Assembly: GCA_003104995.1 (NCBI GenBank)
Contig: PQAO01000019.1
Coordinates: 1-64,000, forward strand
DNA from: Dehalococcoidia bacterium
GTDB taxonomy: Bacteria > Chloroflexota > Dehalococcoidia > Tepidiformales > Tepidiformaceae
Direction of reading: 5' to 3'
DNA length: 64,000 nucleotides
A program made the translations under genes and the position numbers. Shown here piece after piece: positions 8,804 to 16,873 of the stretch. The notes beneath the pieces were generated by a model. The model was given only the letters and a program-made list of their open reading frames with translations. It had not been told where the DNA came from and did not search any database. Each line of letters opens with the position of its first letter. Position 1 is the stretch's first letter.

Positions 8804-9253
8804 ATGACGGATATGCCCGAGGGCCTGAAGACCCTCCTCGAAGACTTCCAGTTCGCGGACCGCTCCGAACGTATCGACATGCTGATCGAGTACGCCGACC
8901 GTTTCCAGGAGGTGCCCGAACGCATCGCCACCCGCCCCTTCCCGGAAGAGCACCACGTGCAGAAGTGCGAGTCCGAGGCCTACGTCTGGGCCGAAGACCT
9001 GCCTGATGGCACGCTCAAGTTCCACTTCGCGGTCGAAAACCCCCAGGGCCTCTCCGCCAAGGCGTGGGCGGTGATCATGGATGAGACGCTGAGCGGGCAG
9101 CCGCTCGAAGCCGTGGCCGAAACCCCTGGCGATTCGGTCTTCACCGTCTTCGGGAAGGATGTCTCGATGGGCAAGGGCATGGGCCTGATGGGGATAACGG
9201 ACCTGGTCACGACCTATGCGCGCCAGCGGTTGAAGGCGCGCCAGCGGGCCTGA
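8804..9253 (+). CDS. sufE: SufE-family sulfur acceptor
   Basis: A 149-residue protein of the SufE family, which takes persulfide sulfur from the cysteine desulfurase SufS and passes it to the Fe-S scaffold. The acceptor cysteine is Cys55 in VQKCESEAYVWAE, matching the family's V-x-G-C-x-S-x-V-W pattern with Lys in place of Gly. The C-terminal half ends in MGLMGITDLVTTY, a typical closing helix. No sufS or sufBCD lies here; the neighbour upstream is the sulfurtransferase, so sulfur could also come from there. Confidence 0.92.
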   Translation: MTDMPEGLKTLLEDFQFADRSERIDMLIEYADRFQEVPERIATRPFPEEHHVQKCESEAYVWAEDLPDGTLKFHFAVENPQGLSAKAWAVIMDETLSGQPLEAVAETPGDSVFTVFGKDVSMGKGMGLMGITDLVTTYARQRLKARQRA

Positions 9254-9290
9254 GACCGGCGCCCTGCAACAATCCGCTAACCTGTGAACG

Positions 9291-10220
9291 ATGCGGCGGC
9301 GTACGTTCCTCCTTTCACTCGGCGCGTGGTCGCTGGCTGCGTGCGGCCGCGGAAACGACCGCGCGCCGGCACCCACACCCTTGCCAACGGCGACCCGCCC
9401 GGTTGCCACCACGGCTCCCGCGCCAACCGCGACATCCTCTCCGGTGCCCTCGGCGACGCCAACGGCCACCGACCCGCGGATCGAGCCCATCGGGTTCCCG
9501 ATCGACCCGGCGGCGCGCCTGGGCATGGTGAGCGGCGTTGCCGGCAACCGCGCGATCCGGTGGGGCGAGGGGCCAACCGCCCTCGAATACTCGCGCGACG
9601 ACCAGCCCTCCGGCGACCCGGACCGCGCGAACCGCTGTGGCTGGAACGCGCGGCTGCATGTCGAGTACGAGGGCCAGCCCGCGGTCGACTGGTACATCCC
9701 GCCGGGCACGCCCGTGGTCGCGACGATGGATGGCACGGCTACACTCCTCATCAATACGGTCTCCAACCCGTTCGATGTCTACGGTGTCAGCCGCGAGCCT
9801 TACCTGGGCAACCCCGACCGCGCCCTCGCGCCCGTGGTCCCCTTCCCGGGTCCCGGGGGCGGCCAGGGCGTGTTCGTCCGGATCGAGAACGCCGGCTACC
9901 GGACTGATTCGGCTCACTTCGACATCGGCGCGACAGCCGCGGCGGTCCCGCGGGATGCCTGGCTCGAAGACTACGGACTGGAGACGGACTTCGTGGCGGC
10001 GTTCGCGCAGCTGCGCGACTTCCGGGTTGCCACTCCTGTGGCGCGCTGGGAGGTGCGCGCCGGCGAGGTCATCGGCGCGAGCGGCGATAGCGGTTACAGC
10101 GAGGCGCCCCACCTCCACTACGCGGTCCGGCCGGCCGGGTCGCCCAACGCCCTCTGCCCCACGACAGAGCCGGGCTTCGATGACGGCGGATGGCTTCTGC
10201 GCGGGGCCCGGCCCGGCTGA
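9291..10220 (+). CDS. lipoprotein with degenerate M23/LytM-like domain
   Basis: A 309-residue exported lipoprotein. A signal peptide with lipobox LAAC places the lipidated Cys at residue 18, followed by a Pro/Thr/Ala linker to about residue 60. The rest resembles an M23 (LytM) fold: PPGTPVVATMDGTA is the usual G-x-P-V-x-A-x-x-G-x-V strand and APHLHYAV near the end supplies the HxH metal motif. The first metal site, normally HxxxD, is not clear; LHVEYEG is the closest. It may therefore bind cell wall without cutting it. Spacing inside the domain is longer than in typical LytM. Confidence 0.7.
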   Translation: MRRRTFLLSLGAWSLAACGRGNDRAPAPTPLPTATRPVATTAPAPTATSSPVPSATPTATDPRIEPIGFPIDPAARLGMVSGVAGNRAIRWGEGPTALEYSRDDQPSGDPDRANRCGWNARLHVEYEGQPAVDWYIPPGTPVVATMDGTATLLINTVSNPFDVYGVSREPYLGNPDRALAPVVPFPGPGGGQGVFVRIENAGYRTDSAHFDIGATAAAVPRDAWLEDYGLETDFVAAFAQLRDFRVATPVARWEVRAGEVIGASGDSGYSEAPHLHYAVRPAGSPNALCPTTEPGFDDGGWLLRGARPG

Positions 10221-10334
10221 TCCACCCGTCTGTCACCGGGCGGTCACCGGACCGTCGCCATTGCCCCGTAACAACCCGCGCTCCCGCCAGTACGGACTAG
10301 TACACGCTCTCTTCGTGAACTGGAGTTGCCTCAT

Positions 10335-11381
10335 ATGCGACAGGGAAAAGGTATGCTGCGAACCTGGCGCCGCTTCCGCGACGAAAGCGGGCAGATGCTC
10401 GTCCTGATGGGGGCTGGCCTGGCGGCATTCATCGCCATCGTCGGACTCTCGGTGGATGTCGGGCAGGTCGTCTTCACCCGGACAGACCTGCAGAAGGTCG
10501 CTGACGCAGCTGCATTCGCCGGAGCGCAGGACCTCCCGAGTTCATCCGCGGCGACGACCAATGCGAACAACTACGTGGGCCTCAACGCCTCGAACACGGC
10601 GGCGGCCGTGGTGATTTCCCAGACCTACAATTCGAACGACACCATCCAGGTCACGGCCACCCGCAAGGTGGACTACGCGTTCCTCCGGGTGGTCGGCCTG
10701 AAAGGCACGACCGTCTCGGCCAAGGCGAAGGTGCGGGTCGGCACCTTCAACGGCGGGAGCGGCATCGTCCCCTGGGGCCTGGTGGCCAGCAGCAACAAGG
10801 ACTTCCTTGGAAACAACTGTTTCAACGGGATGGTCAACGGTGCACCGACCTTCAAGCAGAACCAGAAGTGCATCTTGAAGTACGGCGCCGGCAGCAATTC
10901 GGGAGGCGACTTCGGCGCCCTGGCACTCGACGGTACCGGCGCATCCAACTACCGCGACGACATCGTGAACGGGTCGACGCAGAAATTCGCGAAGGGCCAG
11001 AAGGTCGAACCTCAGACCGGCAACATGGTGGGCCCGACGGGGCAGGGTATCGCGGATCGCCTGGCAATCGCGCCGCCGTCGACCTGCAACACCAACGATC
11101 GGAACCAGATTCTGAAGACCGTAGGCGGGAAGACGAGCATCGTGTCGGGCTGCGAAAACCACCCGCGCATCCTGATCATCCCGGTGGTCGACAAGATCGA
11201 CAACCCGGCTGTATCGACCATCCTCGGGTTCGCCTTCATGTTCCTCCACGGTGAAGCCGGCGGTGGGGGCCACACTTCGGTTGAGACGGAATTCGTCTCC
11301 TTCGTGACGGCCATACCGGGCGCCACCTACAACGGCCCCGCGAACGGGTCGAGTTCTACAGCGATCATGCTGGTCGAGTAA
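10335..11381 (+). CDS. TadE/TadG-like pilus assembly protein
   Basis: A 348-residue membrane protein of the Tad (Flp pilus) TadG type. The N-terminus has ESGQMLVLMGAGLAAFIAIVGLSVDVG, a positively flanked membrane helix followed by TDLQKVADAAAFAGAQ, the hallmark Tad_N pattern. The remaining about 290 residues are extracytoplasmic, with cysteines that could pair. The ATG at 10335 is preceded by GGAG at nine bases; the ATG at 10353 is an alternative. No prepilin or secretion ATPase is adjacent, but a CpaE-like ATPase is encoded at 21474-22718. A strong hairpin terminator follows. Confidence 0.85.
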   Translation: MRQGKGMLRTWRRFRDESGQMLVLMGAGLAAFIAIVGLSVDVGQVVFTRTDLQKVADAAAFAGAQDLPSSSAATTNANNYVGLNASNTAAAVVISQTYNSNDTIQVTATRKVDYAFLRVVGLKGTTVSAKAKVRVGTFNGGSGIVPWGLVASSNKDFLGNNCFNGMVNGAPTFKQNQKCILKYGAGSNSGGDFGALALDGTGASNYRDDIVNGSTQKFAKGQKVEPQTGNMVGPTGQGIADRLAIAPPSTCNTNDRNQILKTVGGKTSIVSGCENHPRILIIPVVDKIDNPAVSTILGFAFMFLHGEAGGGGHTSVETEFVSFVTAIPGATYNGPANGSSSTAIMLVE

Positions 11382-11434
11382 CCCTCCGATCGGAGCTCCC
11401 CTGCGCAGGCGCACCCTCGTCAGCGCATTAGCAC

Positions 11435-11472
11435 CGAAGAGGGCCGGGAACCGCAGCACCCGGCCCTCTTCG
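11435..11472 (+). terminator. 14-pair hairpin terminator after the TadG-like gene
   Basis: CGAAGAGGGCCGGG (11435-11448) pairs perfectly with CCCGGCCCTCTTCG (11459-11472) around a 10-base loop. No T run follows. The tail CTCTTCGCGTCC recurs after the hairpin at 16798-16827. Confidence 0.75.
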
Positions 11473-11596
11473 CGTCCCCGCTGCGGAGGTCTTGCCGCGG
11501 CGCGGAGGCCGGTCGCTGCCGTAACACAAATGTTCGTTGACCCCTGTACCCCTCTCCCCGTAGCATCAATGGAGCACGATCGGTCTGCGGGAGGCC

Positions 11597-13225
11597 ATGC
11601 CAAAGTTCATCTTCGTTACCGGTGGCGTGGTTAGTTCGGTTGGCAAGGGAATCACCACCGCCAGCCTCGGAAGAATCCTCAAGTCTCGCGGCATCTCCGT
11701 CTCCATCCAAAAGCTCGACCCCTACCTCAACGTTGATCCCGGCACCATGTCGCCCTACCAGCACGGCGAGGTCTTCGTCACCGTCGATGGCGCCGAAACC
11801 GACCTCGATCTCGGTCACTACGAACGCTTTATCGACCAGGACCTCACCGCCGCCTCCTCGGTCACCAGCGGCCAGGTCTACCTCTCCGTACTCGACCGCG
11901 AACGCAAGGGCGACTACCTGGGCGGCACCATCCAGCAGGTGCCCCACCTCACGAACGAGATCAAGGCGCGCATCTACTCTGTCGCCGAACAGACCGGCTG
12001 CGAAGTCCTGATCTGCGAAGTTGGCGGCACCGTCGGCGATATCGAAGGCGAAACCTTTATCGAGGCGATCCGCCAGATCCGCCACGAACAACCGCGCGAT
12101 AACTGCCTCAGCGTCCACGTCTGCTTCCTTCCCTGGGTCGGCGCAACTGGCGAACTCAAGACCAAGCCCACCCAGCACTCCGTCCGGGAACTGCGCTCCA
12201 AGGGCATCCAGCCCGACGCCATCCTGCTCCGCAGCGACCACCCCGTCCCGCGCGATATCTCGGAAAAAGTCGCCCTTTTCTGCGACGTCGAACCCCGCGC
12301 CGTCATCCCCATGGAGACGGTCCAGACCATCTATGAAGTCCCGCTCCTCCTCGAAGAGCGCGGCCTCGGCGATTTCGTCATCGACCGGCTCGGGCTCCAC
12401 GGCGGACGCGACCTCGAAGAGTGGCGGGAGATGGTGCAGCGCCTGAAGCACCCCGCCGGTGCCATCGAAATCGCCGTCGTCGGCAAGTACGTGGCCCTCC
12501 ACGATGCCTACATGTCGGTCAAGGAATCGCTCGCCCATGCCGGCATCGCCAGCGAGGTCGAAGTCGACATCCGCTGGATCCACGCGGAAGACATGGAGTC
12601 CCGCCCGGCGGAAGCGCTCCTCTCCGGCGTCCAGGGCATCGTCGTCCCGGGCGGCTTCGGCGAACGCGGCTGGGAAGGCAAGATCGCCGCGGCCAGGTGG
12701 GCCCGCGAGAACAAGGTGCCCTACCTTGGCCTTTGCCTCGGCATGCAGGTTATGGTCACCGAACTCGCGCGCAACGCCTGCGGTCTCAAGGGCGCGAACA
12801 GCACCGAGTTCGACCCCGAGTCGCCCCACCCCGTGATCAGCCTCCTCGAAGAACAACAGGGCATCACGAACAAGGGCGGCACCATGCGCCTCGGCGCCTA
12901 TCCCTGCCGCCTCACCCCCGGGTCCCTCGCCGCCGCCGCCTACCGCACCGACCTGGTCAGCGAACGCCACCGCCACCGCTGGGAGTTCAATAACGCCTAT
13001 CGCGAAGTCCTCGAAGGCTGCGGTCTGCGTGTCAGCGGCGCCTCGCCGGATGGCTCGCTCGTGGAAATCAGCGAGGTAGCCGGCCACCCCTTCATGCTGG
13101 GCACGCAGTTCCATCCGGAGCTCCAGAGCCGGCCGAACCGCCCCCATCCCCTCTTCCGGGAGTTCGTCGCCGCGGCCAAGGCGCTTCAGCTCGTGCGCTC
13201 CGGCGAAGCCGTCGCCACCGCCTGA
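11597..13225 (+). CDS. pyrG: CTP synthase
   Basis: Makes CTP from UTP, ATP and glutamine; last step of pyrimidine nucleotide synthesis. The 542 residues are full length. The synthetase half opens with KFIFVTGGVVSSVGKGI, the P-loop-like start of all PyrG proteins. The glutamine amidotransferase half has the nucleophile Cys380 in LGLCLGMQ and the His506/Glu508 pair in FHPEL. It is monocistronic, following a terminator; the spacing of 57 bases to the next gene leaves a separate promoter possible there. Confidence 0.98.
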   Translation: MPKFIFVTGGVVSSVGKGITTASLGRILKSRGISVSIQKLDPYLNVDPGTMSPYQHGEVFVTVDGAETDLDLGHYERFIDQDLTAASSVTSGQVYLSVLDRERKGDYLGGTIQQVPHLTNEIKARIYSVAEQTGCEVLICEVGGTVGDIEGETFIEAIRQIRHEQPRDNCLSVHVCFLPWVGATGELKTKPTQHSVRELRSKGIQPDAILLRSDHPVPRDISEKVALFCDVEPRAVIPMETVQTIYEVPLLLEERGLGDFVIDRLGLHGGRDLEEWREMVQRLKHPAGAIEIAVVGKYVALHDAYMSVKESLAHAGIASEVEVDIRWIHAEDMESRPAEALLSGVQGIVVPGGFGERGWEGKIAAARWARENKVPYLGLCLGMQVMVTELARNACGLKGANSTEFDPESPHPVISLLEEQQGITNKGGTMRLGAYPCRLTPGSLAAAAYRTDLVSERHRHRWEFNNAYREVLEGCGLRVSGASPDGSLVEISEVAGHPFMLGTQFHPELQSRPNRPHPLFREFVAAAKALQLVRSGEAVATA

Positions 13226-13282
13226 ACCCCGAACCAACGGAACGCTTGTTCTACTCCAGCGCGATGTGTCACAATCCGCGGC

Positions 13283-14167
13283 ATGCCGCCCCCGCCCGCA
13301 CGTAATCCTCGCGAAGCCCTCGCTCCCGGACCTCGACGCCACCGCATCTATCTTGGCGACTGCAGAACGATGCCGGAGTTGGCCTCCGGGTCGGTCCACC
13401 TGGTGGTCACCAGTCCGCCTTACGCAAACCTGAAGCGTTACGCCGAGGGGAATCCAGACCAACTCGGCCATATTGACGACTACGACGAGTTCCTGGCCAA
13501 CATGGAGAAGGTGCTGCGTGAGTGTTTCCGGGTTCTTGTACCGGGTGGGCGGGTGTGCGCGGTCGTGGGAGACGTCAATGTCGCGCGGCGCAATGCCGGC
13601 CGGCACTACGTCCTCCCGTTGAGCGCAGACCTGAAGCTCGTCGGGCGCCGGTGCGGCTTCGACAACCTCCAGGGGATCACCTGGCTCAAGGTGGCCAACA
13701 TCCGCCTCGAGGCGTCGGGCTCCTCGCGCTACTTGGGCAAACCGAATCTGCCCAACGGCATAATCAAGAACGACACTGAGCACATCATCTTCCTTCGCAA
13801 ACCCGGCTACCGTTCTCCGTCGGCTGAGATGGAGGCACTCTCTCTCATACCGGACGAAGAGTATGCGAGGCTGTTTACGCCGATCTGGTCAGACATCCCT
13901 GGGGCAAGCCTCAAAGACCACCCCGCCCCGTTCCCCCTCGAAATACCCCGCCGCCTGATTAGGATGTTCAGCTTCACCGGCGACACGGTGCTGGACCCGT
14001 TCGCCGGGACGGGAACCACTTCGCTTGCCGCAATGGAACTCGAACGTTCGTCCGTCGCCTACGAAGTCGAGCCCGCCTATCTCCCCCTCATCGTGAAGCG
14101 ACTGCAGAAACCCACGCTAACTGCTGGAGAGGTGATCTTCGAGCGGCGTGAGCCGCCAGTCACGTGA
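13283..14167 (+). CDS. type II DNA methyltransferase, beta-type motif order
   Basis: A 294-residue amino-methyltransferase that should protect host DNA from the nuclease encoded next. Catalytic motif IV, TSPPYANLKRY, lies near residue 43 and the SAM-binding motif I, DPFAGTGTT, near 239, so the order is IV then I (beta class). SPPY fits either N4-cytosine or N6-adenine methylation; the TSPPYxxxKxY form is common in N4-cytosine enzymes. The stop overlaps the nuclease GTG start by four bases, typical of a coupled restriction-modification operon. A CTCGAG site lies inside the gene near 13705. Confidence 0.9.
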   Translation: MPPPPARNPREALAPGPRRHRIYLGDCRTMPELASGSVHLVVTSPPYANLKRYAEGNPDQLGHIDDYDEFLANMEKVLRECFRVLVPGGRVCAVVGDVNVARRNAGRHYVLPLSADLKLVGRRCGFDNLQGITWLKVANIRLEASGSSRYLGKPNLPNGIIKNDTEHIIFLRKPGYRSPSAEMEALSLIPDEEYARLFTPIWSDIPGASLKDHPAPFPLEIPRRLIRMFSFTGDTVLDPFAGTGTTSLAAMELERSSVAYEVEPAYLPLIVKRLQKPTLTAGEVIFERREPPVT

Positions 14168-14805
14168 TCACCGACGACACGCTATCCGCGGCCGTTGCGT
14201 CCTTCTGGTCCGCGAGGACCGCCGGCACCCAGGCCGCCGCTCACGACAAGGCGTTTCTCCACCTCATCGCGACAGACCTGGAACGCTACGGGCTGGTCCC
14301 GCATGTGGCGGAAGGGGTCTCAGATTCGGCAGCCCGCATCGGTGGATTCTTCCGCAGCAGCAAGAGCTGGGACATCGTATGCCGCGACCCTGAGGGGGAG
14401 CTTCGGGTTGCGATCGAATTCAAGTCCCAGGTCGATAGTTACGGCAACAACGAGAACAACCGGTACGAAGAAGCGCTCGGAAGCGGGCTGGATGCCCGTG
14501 CACGGTACGGAGAGTCCGTCCTGCTGGGATTCGTGCTCGTCCTGTGTGATGAGGAAAAAACCTCGCGAACTACGCGCTTGACCCATGATGAGATCGCGCC
14601 CGAGTTCCGCGAGACTTCTCACGCGCAGCGCCGCGAAATCTTCGCCCGCAGGCTCACGGAATTCAAGGTCAACGACATGCCGTTCTACGATGCAGCGGCG
14701 GTGCTTCTTGTGACTCGCGACGGGGCCCACCAGCATCCCGGCGATCGGGAACTGGACATCCGGACGTTTGTCGAGCGCCTTGTCCACCGCCTGAACCCCC
14801 GCTAG
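14164..14805 (+). CDS. PaeR7I/XhoI-family type II restriction endonuclease
   Basis: A 213-residue endonuclease. The core GGFFRSSKSWDIV, then VAIEFKSQVDSYGNNENNR and YEEALGSGLD match the signature of PaeR7I and XhoI (FFRPTKxWD, IEFKSQVG, GNNxNNRxEEALG). IEFKSQ holds the acidic-Lys catalytic residues of a PD-(D/E)XK nuclease. PaeR7I and XhoI cut CTCGAG, but recognition here cannot be taken from homology alone. GTG at 14164 overlaps the methyltransferase stop, so the nuclease is made after its protector. The pair looks intact. Confidence 0.88.
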   Translation: MITDDTLSAAVASFWSARTAGTQAAAHDKAFLHLIATDLERYGLVPHVAEGVSDSAARIGGFFRSSKSWDIVCRDPEGELRVAIEFKSQVDSYGNNENNRYEEALGSGLDARARYGESVLLGFVLVLCDEEKTSRTTRLTHDEIAPEFRETSHAQRREIFARRLTEFKVNDMPFYDAAAVLLVTRDGAHQHPGDRELDIRTFVERLVHRLNPR

Positions 14806-14868
14806 ACCTCCCGCATTACAGCCACATAACGAATCCGGTAAAGATCCTCCACGCACGCCCCGGCGTGG

Positions 14869-14874
14869 TATTTT
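14869..14874 (+). promoter_or_regulatory. extended -10 just before the riboswitch
   Basis: TGG-TATTTT (TG at 14866, hexamer 14869-14874) immediately precedes the riboswitch. A clear -35 is not visible. The same TGGTA extended -10 form precedes the second c-di-AMP riboswitch at 35621. Confidence 0.4.
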
Positions 14875-15007
14875 GGTTGTGCCGAGTCCCGGCGCCAGCC
14901 GGGAACGGGGGACCCAACTCACCGGGGTGAATCCTTCCCATGGGAAGGACGGCGACTTCCGACGCCGAACCCGTCAGCTAACCCCGCAGGCGTTCGGAGG
15001 AGACAGC
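14875..15007 (+). ncRNA. cyclic di-AMP riboswitch (ydaO/yuaA class)
   Basis: The conserved parts of the ydaO class occur in order: TGCCGAGTCC at 14880, GGGGGACCCAA at 14907, CGGGGTGAATCC at 14923, TTCCGACGCCGAACCCGTC at 14957, AGCTAACCCCGCAGGCG at 14976, and the purine tail GGAGGAGA. These riboswitches normally turn expression off when c-di-AMP is high. The tail GGAGG (14996-15000) can pair with CCTCC (15012-15016), a possible expression platform. It lies 66 bases before the gene at 15073. Confidence 0.93.
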
Positions 15008-15072
15008 ACTGCCTCCTCTCATATTCGACCGGTGCGGCTCATCGCCGCGCCCACCGTCTCAGGAGGTACACA

Positions 15073-15561
15073 ATGCAGTACGCCATTTCTCCCTCGACCC
15101 GGCTCCCTTCCATCACCATCTCGCGAGAAGCCGACCTCACCCCCTCCAGCATCGCGGAAAACGCGAGCAAGCTCCGTTCCTGGGCCCTCATCCGCGGCGA
15201 ACGCATCACCGGCCTGCCCTTTCTTCGCATCCACGGCAACATGTCCTGCACCGTCCACGTCCCCGTGGATGGCAAGGTCCCGCCACACAACGAGACGGGC
15301 GTCTCGCTTGAACGCACCGGCGAAGGCCTCGCCGTCACCGTACGCGTCGTCCGCTTCGATGAGGTCCGGGCCGTGGTGCGCGCCCTCTCGAGCGAAATCG
15401 GCGTCGATTGCGGCCTTGCCGGCCCCGTGGAGTTCCACCCTGCCGATGCCGAGTTCCGGCACGGGACCCTGGTCTGGCCGGTGCACCGGCATTCCGCCGC
15501 CCTCACCGCGACCATCGCCCTCCCGGGCGAAGGTCTCCGCGCCGCGGAGCTCGCCTCGTGA
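15073..15561 (+). CDS. unknown protein, possibly GyrI-like ligand-binding fold
   Basis: A 162-residue soluble protein controlled by the c-di-AMP riboswitch. I do not recognise it firmly. The run GLPFLRIHG followed by VHVPVDGKV and a late TVRVVRFDEVRAVVRALSSEIG resembles the order of strands and helices in GyrI-like (effector-binding) domains, which bind small amphipathic molecules. No DNA-binding domain is attached. AGGAGG lies directly upstream of the ATG. It overlaps the next lipoprotein gene by four bases. c-di-AMP switches elsewhere often govern potassium transport, osmolyte or cell wall genes, none of which this obviously is. Confidence 0.75.
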   Translation: MQYAISPSTRLPSITISREADLTPSSIAENASKLRSWALIRGERITGLPFLRIHGNMSCTVHVPVDGKVPPHNETGVSLERTGEGLAVTVRVVRFDEVRAVVRALSSEIGVDCGLAGPVEFHPADAEFRHGTLVWPVHRHSAALTATIALPGEGLRAAELAS

Positions 15562-16079
15562 GATTGGCATCGATCGCCCTCGCCGCCCTCCTTTCGATCG
15601 CCCTGGTCGCCTGTGGTGACGATGACGACGACGGCGGCAATGGGGCGACTGCCACTTCCGGCGCGACCTCGACTGCCACCGTTAGCAACGGGACAACCCC
15701 GCCGTCTGGCACGGCGACTGCAACCGGCACCACGCCGCAAGCCACCGCTACGGTCGCTCTGCGTCCCACCTTCGCCTGCACCGGCGCTGTCGACTTCTTC
15801 GCGGCACGCGCTTTCGTTGGCGAGACTGCCACCGTCCAGGGCCGGGTGATGGGGACAACCGTCCGCGGTGACTCTGTCGTCCTCTTCGTTGGCGCAGCAG
15901 CCGAGGCTACCCTCCGCCTGGAGGTGATCATCCCCTCCGCGGGCCGTGCCACCTTTGCCGCACCACCCGAAACCGCCTTCGCCGGCCGCGAAGTGTGCGT
16001 CAAAGGCACCGTCGAACTGGTCGACAACATCACCACCATCGAAGCCTCATCGCCCGATGAGCTTTCCGTCGTTGAATGA
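15558..16079 (+). CDS. small lipoprotein with OB-like domain, unknown role
   Basis: A 173-residue lipoprotein read from GTG inside the previous stop (GTGA overlap), so it belongs to the c-di-AMP riboswitch operon. The signal sequence ends in lipobox LVAC, followed by an Asp run and a Thr/Ala/Ser linker to about residue 65. The C-terminal about 100 residues contain ETATVQGRVMGT and GREVCVKGTVELVDNITTIEAS, the alternating beta pattern of an OB-fold/tRNA_anti-like nucleic acid or ligand binder. Two cysteines could form a disulfide. Function unknown; its pairing with a cytosolic partner is notable. Confidence 0.75.
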   Translation: MRLASIALAALLSIALVACGDDDDDGGNGATATSGATSTATVSNGTTPPSGTATATGTTPQATATVALRPTFACTGAVDFFAARAFVGETATVQGRVMGTTVRGDSVVLFVGAAAEATLRLEVIIPSAGRATFAAPPETAFAGREVCVKGTVELVDNITTIEASSPDELSVVE

Positions 16080-16111
16080 CAGGCGGCGGCGCCCGCCACG
16101 AGGTACATGAC

Positions 16112-16771
16112 ATGGAAACACGCGTGATCACCATCGCCAGGCAGGTCGGCACCGGGGGTGAAGACGTGGCCGGGATCGTCGCTGCCGCCACCGGCTACCG
16201 CCTGCTCGACTACCGCGTGGTCCAGGAGGCCGCCCAGGAAGCCGGCGTCTCTCCCGAAACGGTGAGCGACGCCCTGCACAAGCCATCATTCTTCGCCCGC
16301 ATCATCGAGGCGCTGGCCCGCAACCCCGCGACTCCCGCCTCGGGCCAGTGGGGCGAACCGATCAACATCGCCGCAACCCCCCTGCTCACCTCCGTGGATT
16401 ATCGCCAGCTCATCCAGCAGGTCATCGATGACTTCGCCAACCAGGGCCGGGTGGTCCTTCTCGGCCATGGTGCCCAGTTCATTCTGAAGAACCGGCAGGA
16501 TACGCTCCGCGTGCTCGTCTCCGGGACCGTTGAGGCGCGCACCAGCCGCCTCATGACGGCCATGGCAACCGGCGAAGCGAAGGCGCGTGAACTCGTCCAG
16601 CGCACCGATAAAGAACGCATCGACTACTTCCGCAGCTATTACGGCGAAGACTGGCTCGGCTCCTCCAGCTACGACCTGATCGTCAACACCGACCGGCTCG
16701 ACGCGCAACAGGCCGCCGAGGTTATCCTCGCCACGGTCCGCGTGCGCGCCCCGCTCGCCGCGTCTGTCTGA
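16112..16771 (+). CDS. cytidylate kinase-like P-loop protein
   Basis: A 219-residue protein of the cytidylate-kinase-like family (AAA_26 type), found widely in bacteria without a settled role. METRVITIARQVGTGGEDVA is the family start with a modified P-loop; RVVLLGHGAQFIL, TVEARTSRLM and the DKERIDYFRSYYGEDW block are also typical. I prefer ATG 16112, which has GAGG eight bases upstream and starts at the domain edge; ATG 16076 overlaps the previous stop but has no ribosome site. Probably cotranscribed with the two genes before it. A terminator hairpin follows. Confidence 0.82.
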   Translation: METRVITIARQVGTGGEDVAGIVAAATGYRLLDYRVVQEAAQEAGVSPETVSDALHKPSFFARIIEALARNPATPASGQWGEPINIAATPLLTSVDYRQLIQQVIDDFANQGRVVLLGHGAQFILKNRQDTLRVLVSGTVEARTSRLMTAMATGEAKARELVQRTDKERIDYFRSYYGEDWLGSSSYDLIVNTDRLDAQQAAEVILATVRVRAPLAASV

Positions 16772-16797
16772 ACAGGCGGTACCTCCGCCGGCCAATG

Positions 16798-16827
16798 AAG
16801 GGGCCCGGGCCTGCACCCGGGTCTCTT
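16798..16827 (+). terminator. hairpin terminator after the kinase-like gene
   Basis: AAGGGGCCCGGG (16798-16809) pairs with CCCGGGTCTCTT (16816-16827) over 12 positions including two G-T pairs; the loop is six bases. It ends with the same CTCTTCGCGTCC tail as the terminator at 11435-11472. Confidence 0.75.
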
Positions 16828-16873
16828 CGCGTCCAGAGACCGGTAGCGCCCCTTCGCCCATACTGAAGCCGAC

